Below are positions 26,570 through 34,258 of a stretch of DNA of 64,000 nt, piece after piece. The notes below the pieces were generated by a model. It did no database searches, was not told the DNA's origin, and worked only from the letters and a program-made list of their open reading frames with translations. The translations under genes were made by a program, and so were the position numbers. Location of the stretch: contig NZ_JAWJEJ010000001.1 of NCBI RefSeq assembly GCF_032911445.1, positions 1,798,001-1,862,000 of the forward strand, read 5' to 3'. How positions within the stretch are numbered: position 1 is the first letter of the stretch; every line of letters starts with the position of its first letter. The stretch is from Sphingomonas sp. HF-S4. Its GTDB lineage: Bacteria; Pseudomonadota; Alphaproteobacteria; Sphingomonadales; Sphingomonadaceae.

Positions 26570-27847
26570 TTAGCTCGCCCAGGCGGCGATATCGTCTTCC
26601 TGCGCCACCATCGCCAGCCCGTGCGCGATCGACGTCAGTTCGCCGCCGCTGCCGATCCGGTTCTCGCCGAAGCGCCGCACGAAGATTTCGCGCACCGCCG
26701 GGATCAGCGACGATCCTCCGGTCAGGAACACCCGGTCGATCCCCGCCTCGCCGACGCCCGACGCCGCCAACGCACGGTCCACTGTCGCCTCGATCTTGGC
26801 GAGTTCGGGTGCGATCCAGCCTTCGAACTGCTCGCGCTGCACTTCGGTAGCGATCTTGATCCCGCCGCCCTCGAACCGGAACTCGGCCTGCGCAACGCCC
26901 GACAGCGCGCGCTTCAACTTGCCCACGGCGTCGTACAATCGATAACCAAGCTCGTTCTCGATGATCGCGATCATCCGCCCGATCGCTGCCGGGTCCTCGG
27001 CCGAGCGCTGGAGCTTGTGCAGCGCCTCGAGCGTCCGCCGGTTACGCATCAGCGCCAGCCGCGACCAGTCGCCGAAGTCGCTGAAATAGCCGCCCGGGAT
27101 CTCGAGTATCTTGTCGAACGAGCGATATGCGCTGCCCTTGCCGAGCATCGGCATCACGAGCTGATCGAGGATGCGATAGTCGAAGCGGTCACCGGCGATG
27201 CCGATACCGGCATGCCCCAGCGCGGTGCAGCGCCGCGCCGCTCCCGGCGCATCGACGCGCACCACCGAGAAGTCGCTGGTGCCGCCGCCGAAATCCGCCA
27301 CCAGCAGGGTCGCCGGGTCGCTCAGCCTTTTGGCGTAGCTGAACGCCGCGCCGATCGGCTCGTAGACATAGTGGATCTCGGCGCCGAACCCCGCGAACAT
27401 TGCATCATAGCGTTCGCGCGCCAGCATGGAATCGGGCCGGCTCCCGGCATATTCGATCGGCCGCCCGACCACGATCCGCTCGGGCCGATGATCGAGCCTG
27501 CCACCCGAATGCTCGACCAGTTTCCGCAGGAAGGTCCTTCCCAGTTCCTCGAAGCGCAGGCGCTTGTCGAAGACCGAGGCATGCTCGAACGCGCTGCTCG
27601 CCGCGACCGACTTGAACGACTGGAGGAACCGGCTGCCCTCGGGATATTCGAGATATTCGGCGATAGCCCAGGGCCCGGCCTCGACCTGAACCCCACCATC
27701 CTCCCAGAAACACAGCGCCGAGCGGAACACCGCGCTGGTCGTCTCGGGACCGGCGAACTCGACCATCTCGGGCGCCTCCCCCGCCCCGGCCAGCGCGACC
27801 ACGCTGTTGGTGGTCCCGAAATCGAGCCCAAGGGCAGTGGCGATCAC
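26570..27847 (-). CDS. Hsp70-family protein (YegD-like)
   Basis: 425 residues from GTG 27847. The actin-like ATPase domain has phosphate-1 loop LGLDFGTTNSVVAL (residues 5-18), phosphate-2 ADFGGGTSDFSVV, adenosine motif DRVFLTGGSSLIPAVREI, and connecting motif GRPIEYAG. It ends soon after the ATPase domain, so it lacks the usual substrate-binding domain of DnaK, as in E. coli YegD. The open frame extends to 28009, but that stretch overlaps a hairpin and has no ribosome site. It lies between a receptor gene and the DUF1521 gene, all on the minus strand. It is probably a specialised chaperone or scaffold; the partner is unknown. Confidence 0.87.
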   Translation of the reverse strand: MIATALGLDFGTTNSVVALAGAGEAPEMVEFAGPETTSAVFRSALCFWEDGGVQVEAGPWAIAEYLEYPEGSRFLQSFKSVAASSAFEHASVFDKRLRFEELGRTFLRKLVEHSGGRLDHRPERIVVGRPIEYAGSRPDSMLARERYDAMFAGFGAEIHYVYEPIGAAFSYAKRLSDPATLLVADFGGGTSDFSVVRVDAPGAARRCTALGHAGIGIAGDRFDYRILDQLVMPMLGKGSAYRSFDKILEIPGGYFSDFGDWSRLALMRNRRTLEALHKLQRSAEDPAAIGRMIAIIENELGYRLYDAVGKLKRALSGVAQAEFRFEGGGIKIATEVQREQFEGWIAPELAKIEATVDRALAASGVGEAGIDRVFLTGGSSLIPAVREIFVRRFGENRIGSGGELTSIAHGLAMVAQEDDIAAWAS

Positions 27848-27973
27848 GTCGGCGTCCAATCGATAGCAAGGCGGACGGCGCCTATGGCCGCCCGTGGCAC
27901 CGCTGGGCAAGATACGAATGCGACCCGGCCCGCAATTCGGCAGGCCGGGTCTCGATCGCTGTACGGGTCTGCT

Positions 27974-28004
27974 AGCTGCAGCAGCCGGTCCGGCCGCTGC
28001 AGCT
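27974..28004 (-). terminator. Strong hairpin between receptor stop and Hsp70-like start
   Basis: A 9-bp stem (AGCTGCAGC / GCTGCAGCT, 27974-27982 with 27996-28004), one mismatch, then an inner GCCGG/CCGGC stem around a tight loop. It lies just after the receptor stop on the minus strand. No T-run follows, so it may be a 3'-end stabiliser or a factor-dependent terminator rather than a simple intrinsic one. Confidence 0.45.
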
Positions 28005-28012
28005 TGCAACGC

Positions 28013-30994
28013 TCACATCTTGAGGCGCACGCTCAGGGTGAACGAACGCCCGATCGGGTCATAGATCGTCGGGAAGGTGTTGCCGCTATTGTAAGCCGTA
28101 CCGCCGACGCCCGAGCCCACCAGTGGCGGATCCTTGTCGAACAAATTGTTCACGGTCAGCGCCAATTCGATATTCTCGGTCGGCGCTGCACGAAGCGCGA
28201 GATCGAAATAGTCATAGGCGGGAATCCGTTCGTACGCATCGAGGATGGTGCTGGGGTTCGGACCGCCCGGCTGGGGGACGTCGCCGGCCAAGCGTGTCGC
28301 CCGGAACGGCTCGAGCTGCACGGCGCTGATGTGCGTCCACAGCAGCGACACGTCGAACATGTCGTTGCCATAGGTGGCCCGACCGTTCCAACGCCACTTG
28401 GCGCGCGGATTGGTGCAGCCGCCGGCGCTGTAATAGCCGGTGCAGTCGCGGTTGATCGCGTTGGGCGTCGCCTGGAAATGATAATAGTTCAGGCGCGTCG
28501 CGTTGAACCCGAGGGTGAAGGCGCCACCGCCGCCGACGCCCAGGTCTTCCATCTTGATCCGCTGGCTCACCCCGAGGTCGATGCCCGCGGTCTCGATCCT
28601 ACCGAGGTTCGAATAGCTCAGGATTACACCCGGGGTCTCGCCCGCGCCGTTCAGGCTACCCGTGAGCGGATTGCGCCCGATCAGCTGGCAAAAGGCATTG
28701 GCGGTGAGGCTCGGGTTGAGCGTAGCCGAATAGCAGCCGTTCAGGATGTCGGCCTGTGCCGGCTGGGTAATCGCCTGATCGATGCGGATGTTGAAGTAAT
28801 CGACTGTGAGCGCGAAGCCTGGGAGCAGCGTCGCCGGTGCGATCACGCCGCCCAGCGTCCAAGTCTTCGCGCGCTCGACGTCGAGATCACGATTGCCAGA
28901 CGTGGTGTTGTTGATCTGGCCCGAGGTTGGCGCAGGGATAGATCCGATCGTTCCCGCGGGAGCGCCCGTGGCGACGCAGAGCGCCGCGAGCGCGGCCGAG
29001 ATCGCGCCCTGGCACGGATCGACGGTCAGGTTGCCCAGCGCCTGGACCGGCGACTGGTACAGTTCCTGGATGTTGGGCGAGCGGACCGCGACCTGATAGG
29101 TGCCGCGCAGCTTGATCCCCTGATAGGGCTCCCAGGTGCCGCCGGCCTTCCACGTCGTGCTGGCACCGGTGGTGGTATAATCCGAATAGCGAATACCACC
29201 TTCGGCCGTCAGGCTGTGGAAGAAGGGCTGGTCCTCGATCAGCGGCACGATGACCTCGCCGAAGATTTCCTTGACGTTGTATTCGCCGACGTCCGGCGGG
29301 GTACGCGCGCCGGTGCCGAGCACTTCGCCCTGGATCTGGGACGGGCCGTCGGGCTGGCTGGCCGCACTGATCTTGCGATACTCCGCGCCTACCGCGAAGC
29401 CGATGTCGGTCGATGCAAAGGGCGAGGTGAACAGGTCGCCCGCCAAGCTGGCGGTGACCACCGTCTGGCGCACCTTGCGGTTGATGATCGCATCCAGATC
29501 GATGAAGCCGAGCTGCTCCTGCGTGATCGAGCCATTGGGCCCGAACAGGTTCAGCGGGACGCAATTGTTCGCCGTATCCACGCATCGGATGCCGCCGGGC
29601 GTCCGATAAGCTCGGAGCGCCTGCTGCACCTTGCTGAACGAGCCCCAATTCTCACGGGTCTGGTTCTGCGTCGTCTCGCCATATTGCGCCGAGACGTCAT
29701 AGGTGAGGCTGGGCGTCAGATCGCCGCGGAAGCCGCCCGCGACCTGAAACATCTGCGATTCGAAGAGATTGCCGCGCGGGCCATATTCGGTGAAGCGCCG
29801 CTGGGCGATGACCGGCACCTCGATATAGCCTGGGGTGCCTGGTCCTCCCTGGACCGCCGCCGCCGCGCTGCAGGCCGGAGCGGCGATGCTGCGCGCGGTG
29901 CACAGCTGGTTGCGGACGCCAACCGGGAGATAGGGGTTGTTCAGCGACAGTTGGTACGTGTTGCCGAACGTGCCCGAAGACGCAAGCTGCGTCGCGATCC
30001 GGTTTCGCGTGAACATCGCATTGGCGTAGAACTCCACGCCGTCGGTAACCTCGTAGTGCCCGGCCGCATAGACGTTCACGCGGTCCAGCGGGGTCTGGAA
30101 GTAGGTGCCGATATTGGTGTTGTAGGTATCTGCCGCGGTCGCCGCGCGCAGCAGGCCCGTCGCCGGATCGACCACTGCGCCGAAGCTGCTTGCCGGTACG
30201 CCGAGCGCCGCATTGGTCGGCGACGCGAATATAGTGACCTGCGCTGCGGTCGCTCCCGAGAACAGGCCGGTCGTCGAGCTGATCGGCACCTGGCTGACAT
30301 CGCGCGCCGTGTGCAGCAGCGGCTTGGTGTCGGTATAGCCGACGCTCAACACCACGTTGCCGCGGTCGCCGAGGTCGCCGCCGACGGTGACGTCGGCCTT
30401 GAACCGCTGGGCGTCACCGCGTTCGGAGACGCGGTAGCTCGTCGTTGCATCGATGCCGTTGAAGTCGCGCCGGGTGATGAAGTTGACCACGCCGGCCACT
30501 GCGTCTGCGCCATAAGTCGATGAAGCACCGCCGGTCAGGACCTCGACCCGCTCGAGCAGCGCGACGGGGATGTTGTTGGTGTCGGTCAAGCCGTTGAGGC
30601 CATAGGGCACCAGCCGGCGGCCATCGAGCAATACCAGCGTGCGCTCCTCGCCAATACCGCGCAGGTTGAGCGTCGAGGAGCCGTCCGAACCGTTATTGAC
30701 CCCGGCGCCGATCGACGGGCGGATCGCAGGCAGGCTGCGGAGCAGATCGTCAGCGCTACCCGGCTGCCGAAACTGAATTTCCTCCCGACCTATGACGCTG
30801 ACCGGACTTGCAAGCTCCAGATCCGGCCGGGCGATGCGCGATCCAGTAACGACGATGTCGCCGCTGGGTTGCCCGTCTTCTGCCTGCGCTACAGCACCTT
30901 CGGCCGGGACGGCCACCTGGGCAAATGCCGGTACTGACCAAAGCGAGACACAGAAAGTCGATGCCAGAAGCGTCTGGCGCATGCTATTTTTCAT
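28013..30994 (-). CDS. TonB-dependent receptor
   Basis: 993 residues with a signal peptide (about 1-25, ending AFAQ), a TonB-box-like SGDIVVTGSRI near residue 45, and a plug domain with PGSADDLLRSLPAI, LNLRGIGEERTLVLLDGRRLVP and VEVLTGGASSTYGADAVAGVVNFITRR. The barrel ends in FTLSVRLKM. The plug motifs are those of the large group of sphingomonad receptors with oligopeptide, vitamin or plant-compound ligands; the ligand here is not identifiable. ATG 30994 has AGGGGG upstream. Unlike the first receptor it has no sugar enzyme or transporter beside it. It would depend on the TonB complex encoded at 37420-39980 or a paralogue. Confidence 0.92.
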   Translation of the reverse strand: MKNSMRQTLLASTFCVSLWSVPAFAQVAVPAEGAVAQAEDGQPSGDIVVTGSRIARPDLELASPVSVIGREEIQFRQPGSADDLLRSLPAIRPSIGAGVNNGSDGSSTLNLRGIGEERTLVLLDGRRLVPYGLNGLTDTNNIPVALLERVEVLTGGASSTYGADAVAGVVNFITRRDFNGIDATTSYRVSERGDAQRFKADVTVGGDLGDRGNVVLSVGYTDTKPLLHTARDVSQVPISSTTGLFSGATAAQVTIFASPTNAALGVPASSFGAVVDPATGLLRAATAADTYNTNIGTYFQTPLDRVNVYAAGHYEVTDGVEFYANAMFTRNRIATQLASSGTFGNTYQLSLNNPYLPVGVRNQLCTARSIAAPACSAAAAVQGGPGTPGYIEVPVIAQRRFTEYGPRGNLFESQMFQVAGGFRGDLTPSLTYDVSAQYGETTQNQTRENWGSFSKVQQALRAYRTPGGIRCVDTANNCVPLNLFGPNGSITQEQLGFIDLDAIINRKVRQTVVTASLAGDLFTSPFASTDIGFAVGAEYRKISAASQPDGPSQIQGEVLGTGARTPPDVGEYNVKEIFGEVIVPLIEDQPFFHSLTAEGGIRYSDYTTTGASTTWKAGGTWEPYQGIKLRGTYQVAVRSPNIQELYQSPVQALGNLTVDPCQGAISAALAALCVATGAPAGTIGSIPAPTSGQINNTTSGNRDLDVERAKTWTLGGVIAPATLLPGFALTVDYFNIRIDQAITQPAQADILNGCYSATLNPSLTANAFCQLIGRNPLTGSLNGAGETPGVILSYSNLGRIETAGIDLGVSQRIKMEDLGVGGGGAFTLGFNATRLNYYHFQATPNAINRDCTGYYSAGGCTNPRAKWRWNGRATYGNDMFDVSLLWTHISAVQLEPFRATRLAGDVPQPGGPNPSTILDAYERIPAYDYFDLALRAAPTENIELALTVNNLFDKDPPLVGSGVGGTAYNSGNTFPTIYDPIGRSFTLSVRLKM

Positions 30995-31289
30995 GAAAGC
31001 CCCCTAACATGACGTGATCGCTTCTTGGCGATCCGGCCGCATCATAGTGCAGCGCGTCAATGTTGCATGGGATGAAACGCGACAGCAATATACTCGCCGA
31101 CGATGGAAACAAAATGTAACAAACGTGACATTTGTACAACGACGGCAACTCTACCGGAGAAGTTGCTTCCCGATGGAATCTTCAGTCATTCTTCGAAGGG
31201 GATTCGAGCGCGATCTCCACCGGATGATGGGCAGAAATTATTGCCCAATCCCGGAAAGCGATGCCACCGACTGGGCAACCATTCGCGCG
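30995..31289. other. Promoter region of second receptor and 3' end of dnaB
   Basis: 295 bp with no credible gene. It includes an imperfect palindrome with arms TGTAACAAA and TTTGTACA (31115-31138), a weak candidate operator for the receptor gene, and an inverted repeat TTGCCCA/TGGGCAA (about 31242-31279) near the dnaB stop that could be a weak terminator. Confidence 0.4.
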
Positions 31290-32786
31290 TCAATAATCCT
31301 CGTGCGCCAGATCGCTGAACTTGGTGAATTGACGGTCGAAGCGCATGTGAACCGATCCGGTCGCGCCGTGGCGCTGCTTGGCAATGATCACCGTCGCCTT
31401 GCCCGAAACCTCGAGCTGCTTGGCCTGCCACGCCTCGTACGCCATCCGCTCCTCGGCGGTCTCGGTGCCGTCGGGCGTCTTCGTGGGCGCTTTGAAGTCG
31501 TGATAATATTCGTCGCGATAGACGAACAGCACGATATCGGCGTCCTGCTCGATCGATCCCGATTCACGAAGGTCGGAAAGCTGCGGGCGCTTATCCTCGC
31601 GGCTCTCGACGCCGCGGCTTAGCTGCGACAGCGCCAGCACCGGCAGATGGAGCTCCTTGGCCAGCGTCTTCAGGCCGCGGCTGATCTCCGAGATTTCCTG
31701 CACGCGCCCGTCGCCCGAAGCCTTGGCGCTGCCGCTCAGCAGCTGGAGGTAATCGACGATCACCATCCCAATTTTATGTTGCCGCTTCATCCTGCGGGCG
31801 CGCGTACGCAGTGCCGCGATCGTCAGGCCCGGCGTGTCGTCGATGAACAGCGGCAGCCGTTCGAGGTCGCCCGCCGCGCGCGCGAACTTCTGGAATTCGC
31901 TATGGCTGATCTGCCCGGTGCGCAGCTTCTCCGAAACGACTTCGGCCTGCTCGGACAGGATACGCATCGCGAGCTGGTCGGCCGACATTTCGAGGCTGAA
32001 GAACGCCACCGGTGCGCCGATCGACTTGTCCTCGGGGATGCCGGCTTCCATGTCGTCGGCCCAGCGCTTGGCGGCGTTGAACGCGATGTTGGTCGCGAGC
32101 GAGGTCTTGCCCATGCCCGGGCGCCCGGCGAGGATTAGCAAGTCCGATCGGTTGAACCCGCCGGTGCTCGCATTGAGGTCGGTCAGCCCGGTGGTGATGC
32201 CCGAGATGCCGCCGCCCGAGTTCATCGCCTTCTCGGCCTGCTTCACCGCCAGCGTCGCCGCCCGCGTGAACGATTTGAGCCCCGCGTCCGAATCGCCCTT
32301 CTCGGCGACCTCGTAGAGCTTCATTTCGGCCTGTTCGATCTGCTTGGCCGGGTTGATGTCCTGGCTCGTGTCGAGCGCCCCTTCTACCAGGTCGCGCCCC
32401 ACGCTCACCAGCGCGCGCAGCATCGCGAGGTCGTAGATCTGGTCGGCAAACGAGCGCGCGCCGATCAGGCTCGCCGGGTTGCCGGTAAGCTGCGCTAGGT
32501 AGGCCGGCCCGCCGACTTCCTTCATCGCCGCATCGGTCGCGAACAGCGGCCGTAACGTCACCGGCGTCGCCAGCCGGTTGTCGCCGACCATCGCCGAAAT
32601 CGTCTCGTAGATCCGCCCGTGCAGCGGCTCGAAGAAATGCTCTGGCCGCAGCTTCTGGAGCACGTCCTCGGCGACGCGGTTGTCGATCATCATCGCGCCG
32701 AGCAAAGCGGCTTCCGCCTCGACATTCTGCGGGAGGCTGACGCCCTCGGGAGTCTCGGGGGCGGGAAAGGGAATCGGTTGTGCCAT
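31290..32786 (-). CDS. dnaB: Replicative DNA helicase DnaB
   Basis: 498 residues. The N-terminal helical domain (PQNVEAEAALLGAMMIDNRVAEDVLQ) is followed by a linker and a RecA-like C-terminal domain with Walker A LAGRPGMGKTSLATN, Walker B-type MVIVDYLQLLSG and the helicase motifs LSQLSRGVESREDKRPQLSDLRESGSIEQDADIV. It is the hexameric ring helicase that unwinds DNA ahead of the replisome. No intein or unusual insertion interrupts it. It is divergent from the UPF0262 gene. Confidence 0.97.
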   Translation of the reverse strand: MAQPIPFPAPETPEGVSLPQNVEAEAALLGAMMIDNRVAEDVLQKLRPEHFFEPLHGRIYETISAMVGDNRLATPVTLRPLFATDAAMKEVGGPAYLAQLTGNPASLIGARSFADQIYDLAMLRALVSVGRDLVEGALDTSQDINPAKQIEQAEMKLYEVAEKGDSDAGLKSFTRAATLAVKQAEKAMNSGGGISGITTGLTDLNASTGGFNRSDLLILAGRPGMGKTSLATNIAFNAAKRWADDMEAGIPEDKSIGAPVAFFSLEMSADQLAMRILSEQAEVVSEKLRTGQISHSEFQKFARAAGDLERLPLFIDDTPGLTIAALRTRARRMKRQHKIGMVIVDYLQLLSGSAKASGDGRVQEISEISRGLKTLAKELHLPVLALSQLSRGVESREDKRPQLSDLRESGSIEQDADIVLFVYRDEYYHDFKAPTKTPDGTETAEERMAYEAWQAKQLEVSGKATVIIAKQRHGATGSVHMRFDRQFTKFSDLAHEDY

Positions 32787-32870
32787 GTGAGACCCTAGTC
32801 GCGCAGCCGAGCTCCGGCATCAACTGCCCCGCTTGTGAAAAGCGGTGATAGGCCGCAAAGCACTGCCGGA

Positions 32871-33353
32871 ATGGCCGATCCGCGCATCATAGACGTGACG
32901 CTCGACGAACGCACGATCCTGTGGCGCTCGGCCGATATCGAGCAGGAGCGCCGCATCGCGATCTTCGACCTGCTCGAGGAAAATCGCTTCGCTCCGCAGC
33001 GCAAGCATCCCGATGGCTATGAAGGCCCTTACAAGCTCCATCTCCGCGTCGAGGAAGGCCGGCTCGCGCTCGAGATCCACCGCGCCGACGATACGCCGCT
33101 TGAAACGCTGGTCCTCGGCCTTGCCCGCTTCCGCCGCCCGATCCGCGACTATTTCGCGATCTGCGATTCCTATTACCAGGCGATCCGCGCCGCCTCCCCC
33201 GCCCAGATCGAGACGATCGACATGGCGCGGCGGGGCATCCACAACCAGTCCGCCGAACTCCTCCAGGAGCGGCTCGAAGGCAAGATCGACCTCGACTTCG
33301 ACACCGCCCGCCGGCTCTTCACACTAATCTGCGTGCTGCATATCAAGGGATGA
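32871..33353 (+). CDS. UPF0262 family protein
   Basis: 160 residues. The N-terminus MADPRIIDVTLDERTILWRS and the motif EENRFAPQRKHPDGYEGPYKLHL identify UPF0262, a family found mainly in Alphaproteobacteria and of unknown function. ATG 32871 is chosen because the family starts here; the upstream in-frame ATG at 32835 adds unrelated residues. Its end overlaps the region of the cytidine deaminase start, so the two are probably one transcript. No membrane segments or known catalytic motifs are seen. Confidence 0.88.
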   Translation: MADPRIIDVTLDERTILWRSADIEQERRIAIFDLLEENRFAPQRKHPDGYEGPYKLHLRVEEGRLALEIHRADDTPLETLVLGLARFRRPIRDYFAICDSYYQAIRAASPAQIETIDMARRGIHNQSAELLQERLEGKIDLDFDTARRLFTLICVLHIKG

Positions 33354-33355
33354 CC

Positions 33356-33790
33356 ATGACCGACCCCCGCAGCCTGATAGAGGCGGCCCGCGACGCGGCA
33401 AAGAACGCCTACGCACCCTATTCCAACTTCGCGGTCGGCGCTGCGGTGCTGCTCAGCGACGGCAGCGTGGTGACTGGCGCCAATTTCGAGAATGCGAGCT
33501 ACGGCCTCTCGCTCTGCGCCGAAACGGTAGCGCTCGCCACGGTCAACGCGCAGGGCAAGTTCCGCGAGGTGGTCGCGATCGGGGTGATCGGCGGACGGAT
33601 CGGCCATGCCGATAGCGCTCCGGTCAACCCCTGCGGTCGCTGCCGCCAGATCATCAACGAGGCGGCCCAACTAGGCGGCCGCGACTTGCCGATCTATTGC
33701 GGCGGCGCGGCGGGCGACGACTTCGCCAGCTACACGCTCTCCGAACTCCTGCCCCACGCCTTTGGTCCCGCCGACCTCGGGATGGCCTGA
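33356..33790 (+). CDS. cdd: Cytidine deaminase
   Basis: 144 residues. The zinc site is complete: CAETVAL (Cys ligand and catalytic Glu) and PCGRCRQ (two Cys ligands). The N-terminal YAPYSNFAVGAAVLLSDGSVVTGANFENASYGLS is the substrate-binding signature of the tetrameric short cytidine deaminases. It converts cytidine and deoxycytidine to uridine and deoxyuridine for pyrimidine salvage. Of two in-frame ATGs (33350 and 33356), the second has AAGGGA at 5 nt spacing. It overlaps or abuts the UPF0262 stop. Confidence 0.93.
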   Translation: MTDPRSLIEAARDAAKNAYAPYSNFAVGAAVLLSDGSVVTGANFENASYGLSLCAETVALATVNAQGKFREVVAIGVIGGRIGHADSAPVNPCGRCRQIINEAAQLGGRDLPIYCGGAAGDDFASYTLSELLPHAFGPADLGMA

Positions 33791-33844
33791 GCCCCATAAG
33801 CATCGGCGTGCGTTGCAGCAAAAACCGCAACGAAGGGAAACCCG

Positions 33845-34195
33845 ATGCCCGTCCGCAAATTCGCCCTCGCCGACGCGCCGTTCGAGCGCTCTCCCGGACA
33901 GGACGGCGAAGTCTATGCCGGCAACGTGGTCGACCAGCGCCACGGCGCGCCGATCACGATCGGCTATGGCCGCTATGGGCCCGACCAGCGCCTCGACGAG
34001 ACGATGGCGGTCGACGACGTGATGATTGTGCTCGAAGGCAGCCTCTCGGTGTCGAGCAACGGTGTCGAAGTCACCGCCGGCCCCGGCGAGATCGTCCACA
34101 TGCCGAAAGGCGAAAAGGTCACTATCCGCTCGCACGCCCAAGGCGCGGTCACCGCTTATGTCACCTACCCGCACTGGCAACAGCCCGACGGCTGA
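33845..34195 (+). CDS. Cupin-fold protein
   Basis: 116 residues. The beta-barrel pattern TMAVDDVMIVLEGSLSVSSNGVEVTAGPGEIVHMPKGEKVTIRS matches the EutQ-like branch of the cupins. The usual two-His metal motif of dioxygenase cupins is not evident; only the IVHMPKG histidine stands in the second motif, so it may not bind a metal in the usual way. ATG 33845 has AAGGGA 6 nt upstream. It lies between the cytidine deaminase and the secreted esterase gene and its function is unknown. Confidence 0.8.
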   Translation: MPVRKFALADAPFERSPGQDGEVYAGNVVDQRHGAPITIGYGRYGPDQRLDETMAVDDVMIVLEGSLSVSSNGVEVTAGPGEIVHMPKGEKVTIRSHAQGAVTAYVTYPHWQQPDG

Positions 34196-34233
34196 GTTTC
34201 GCGAACGCTTGCAATACGCTCTGCGAGCCTGTC

Positions 34234-34246
34234 TGGTAGCGCTAAC
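34234..34246 (+). promoter_or_regulatory. Candidate LacI-type operator upstream of the acetylesterase
   Basis: TGGTAGCGCTAAC contains the perfect 8-bp palindrome TAGCGCTA (34237-34244). It resembles the xylose-regulon operator TGGTTAGCGCTAACA described for Caulobacter XylR, with one base missing from the left arm. It lies directly upstream of the GGAGGAG ribosome site of the esterase gene, a position suited to repression. No cognate regulator gene is adjacent. Confidence 0.4.
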
Positions 34247-34258
34247 GGAGGAGATGCT

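Noticed and set aside
26621..30523. 1300-codon plus-strand open frame
   Set aside because: It lies antisense to the Hsp70 and receptor genes and its translation is Arg/Asp/Ala-rich without motifs; a frame artefact of high-GC DNA.
31014..31622. 202-codon plus-strand frame
   Set aside because: Its second half is antisense to dnaB and the first half is promoter-like sequence.
34201..34233. A second palindrome near GCGAACGCTTGC
   Set aside because: The arms are too short and irregular to call an operator.
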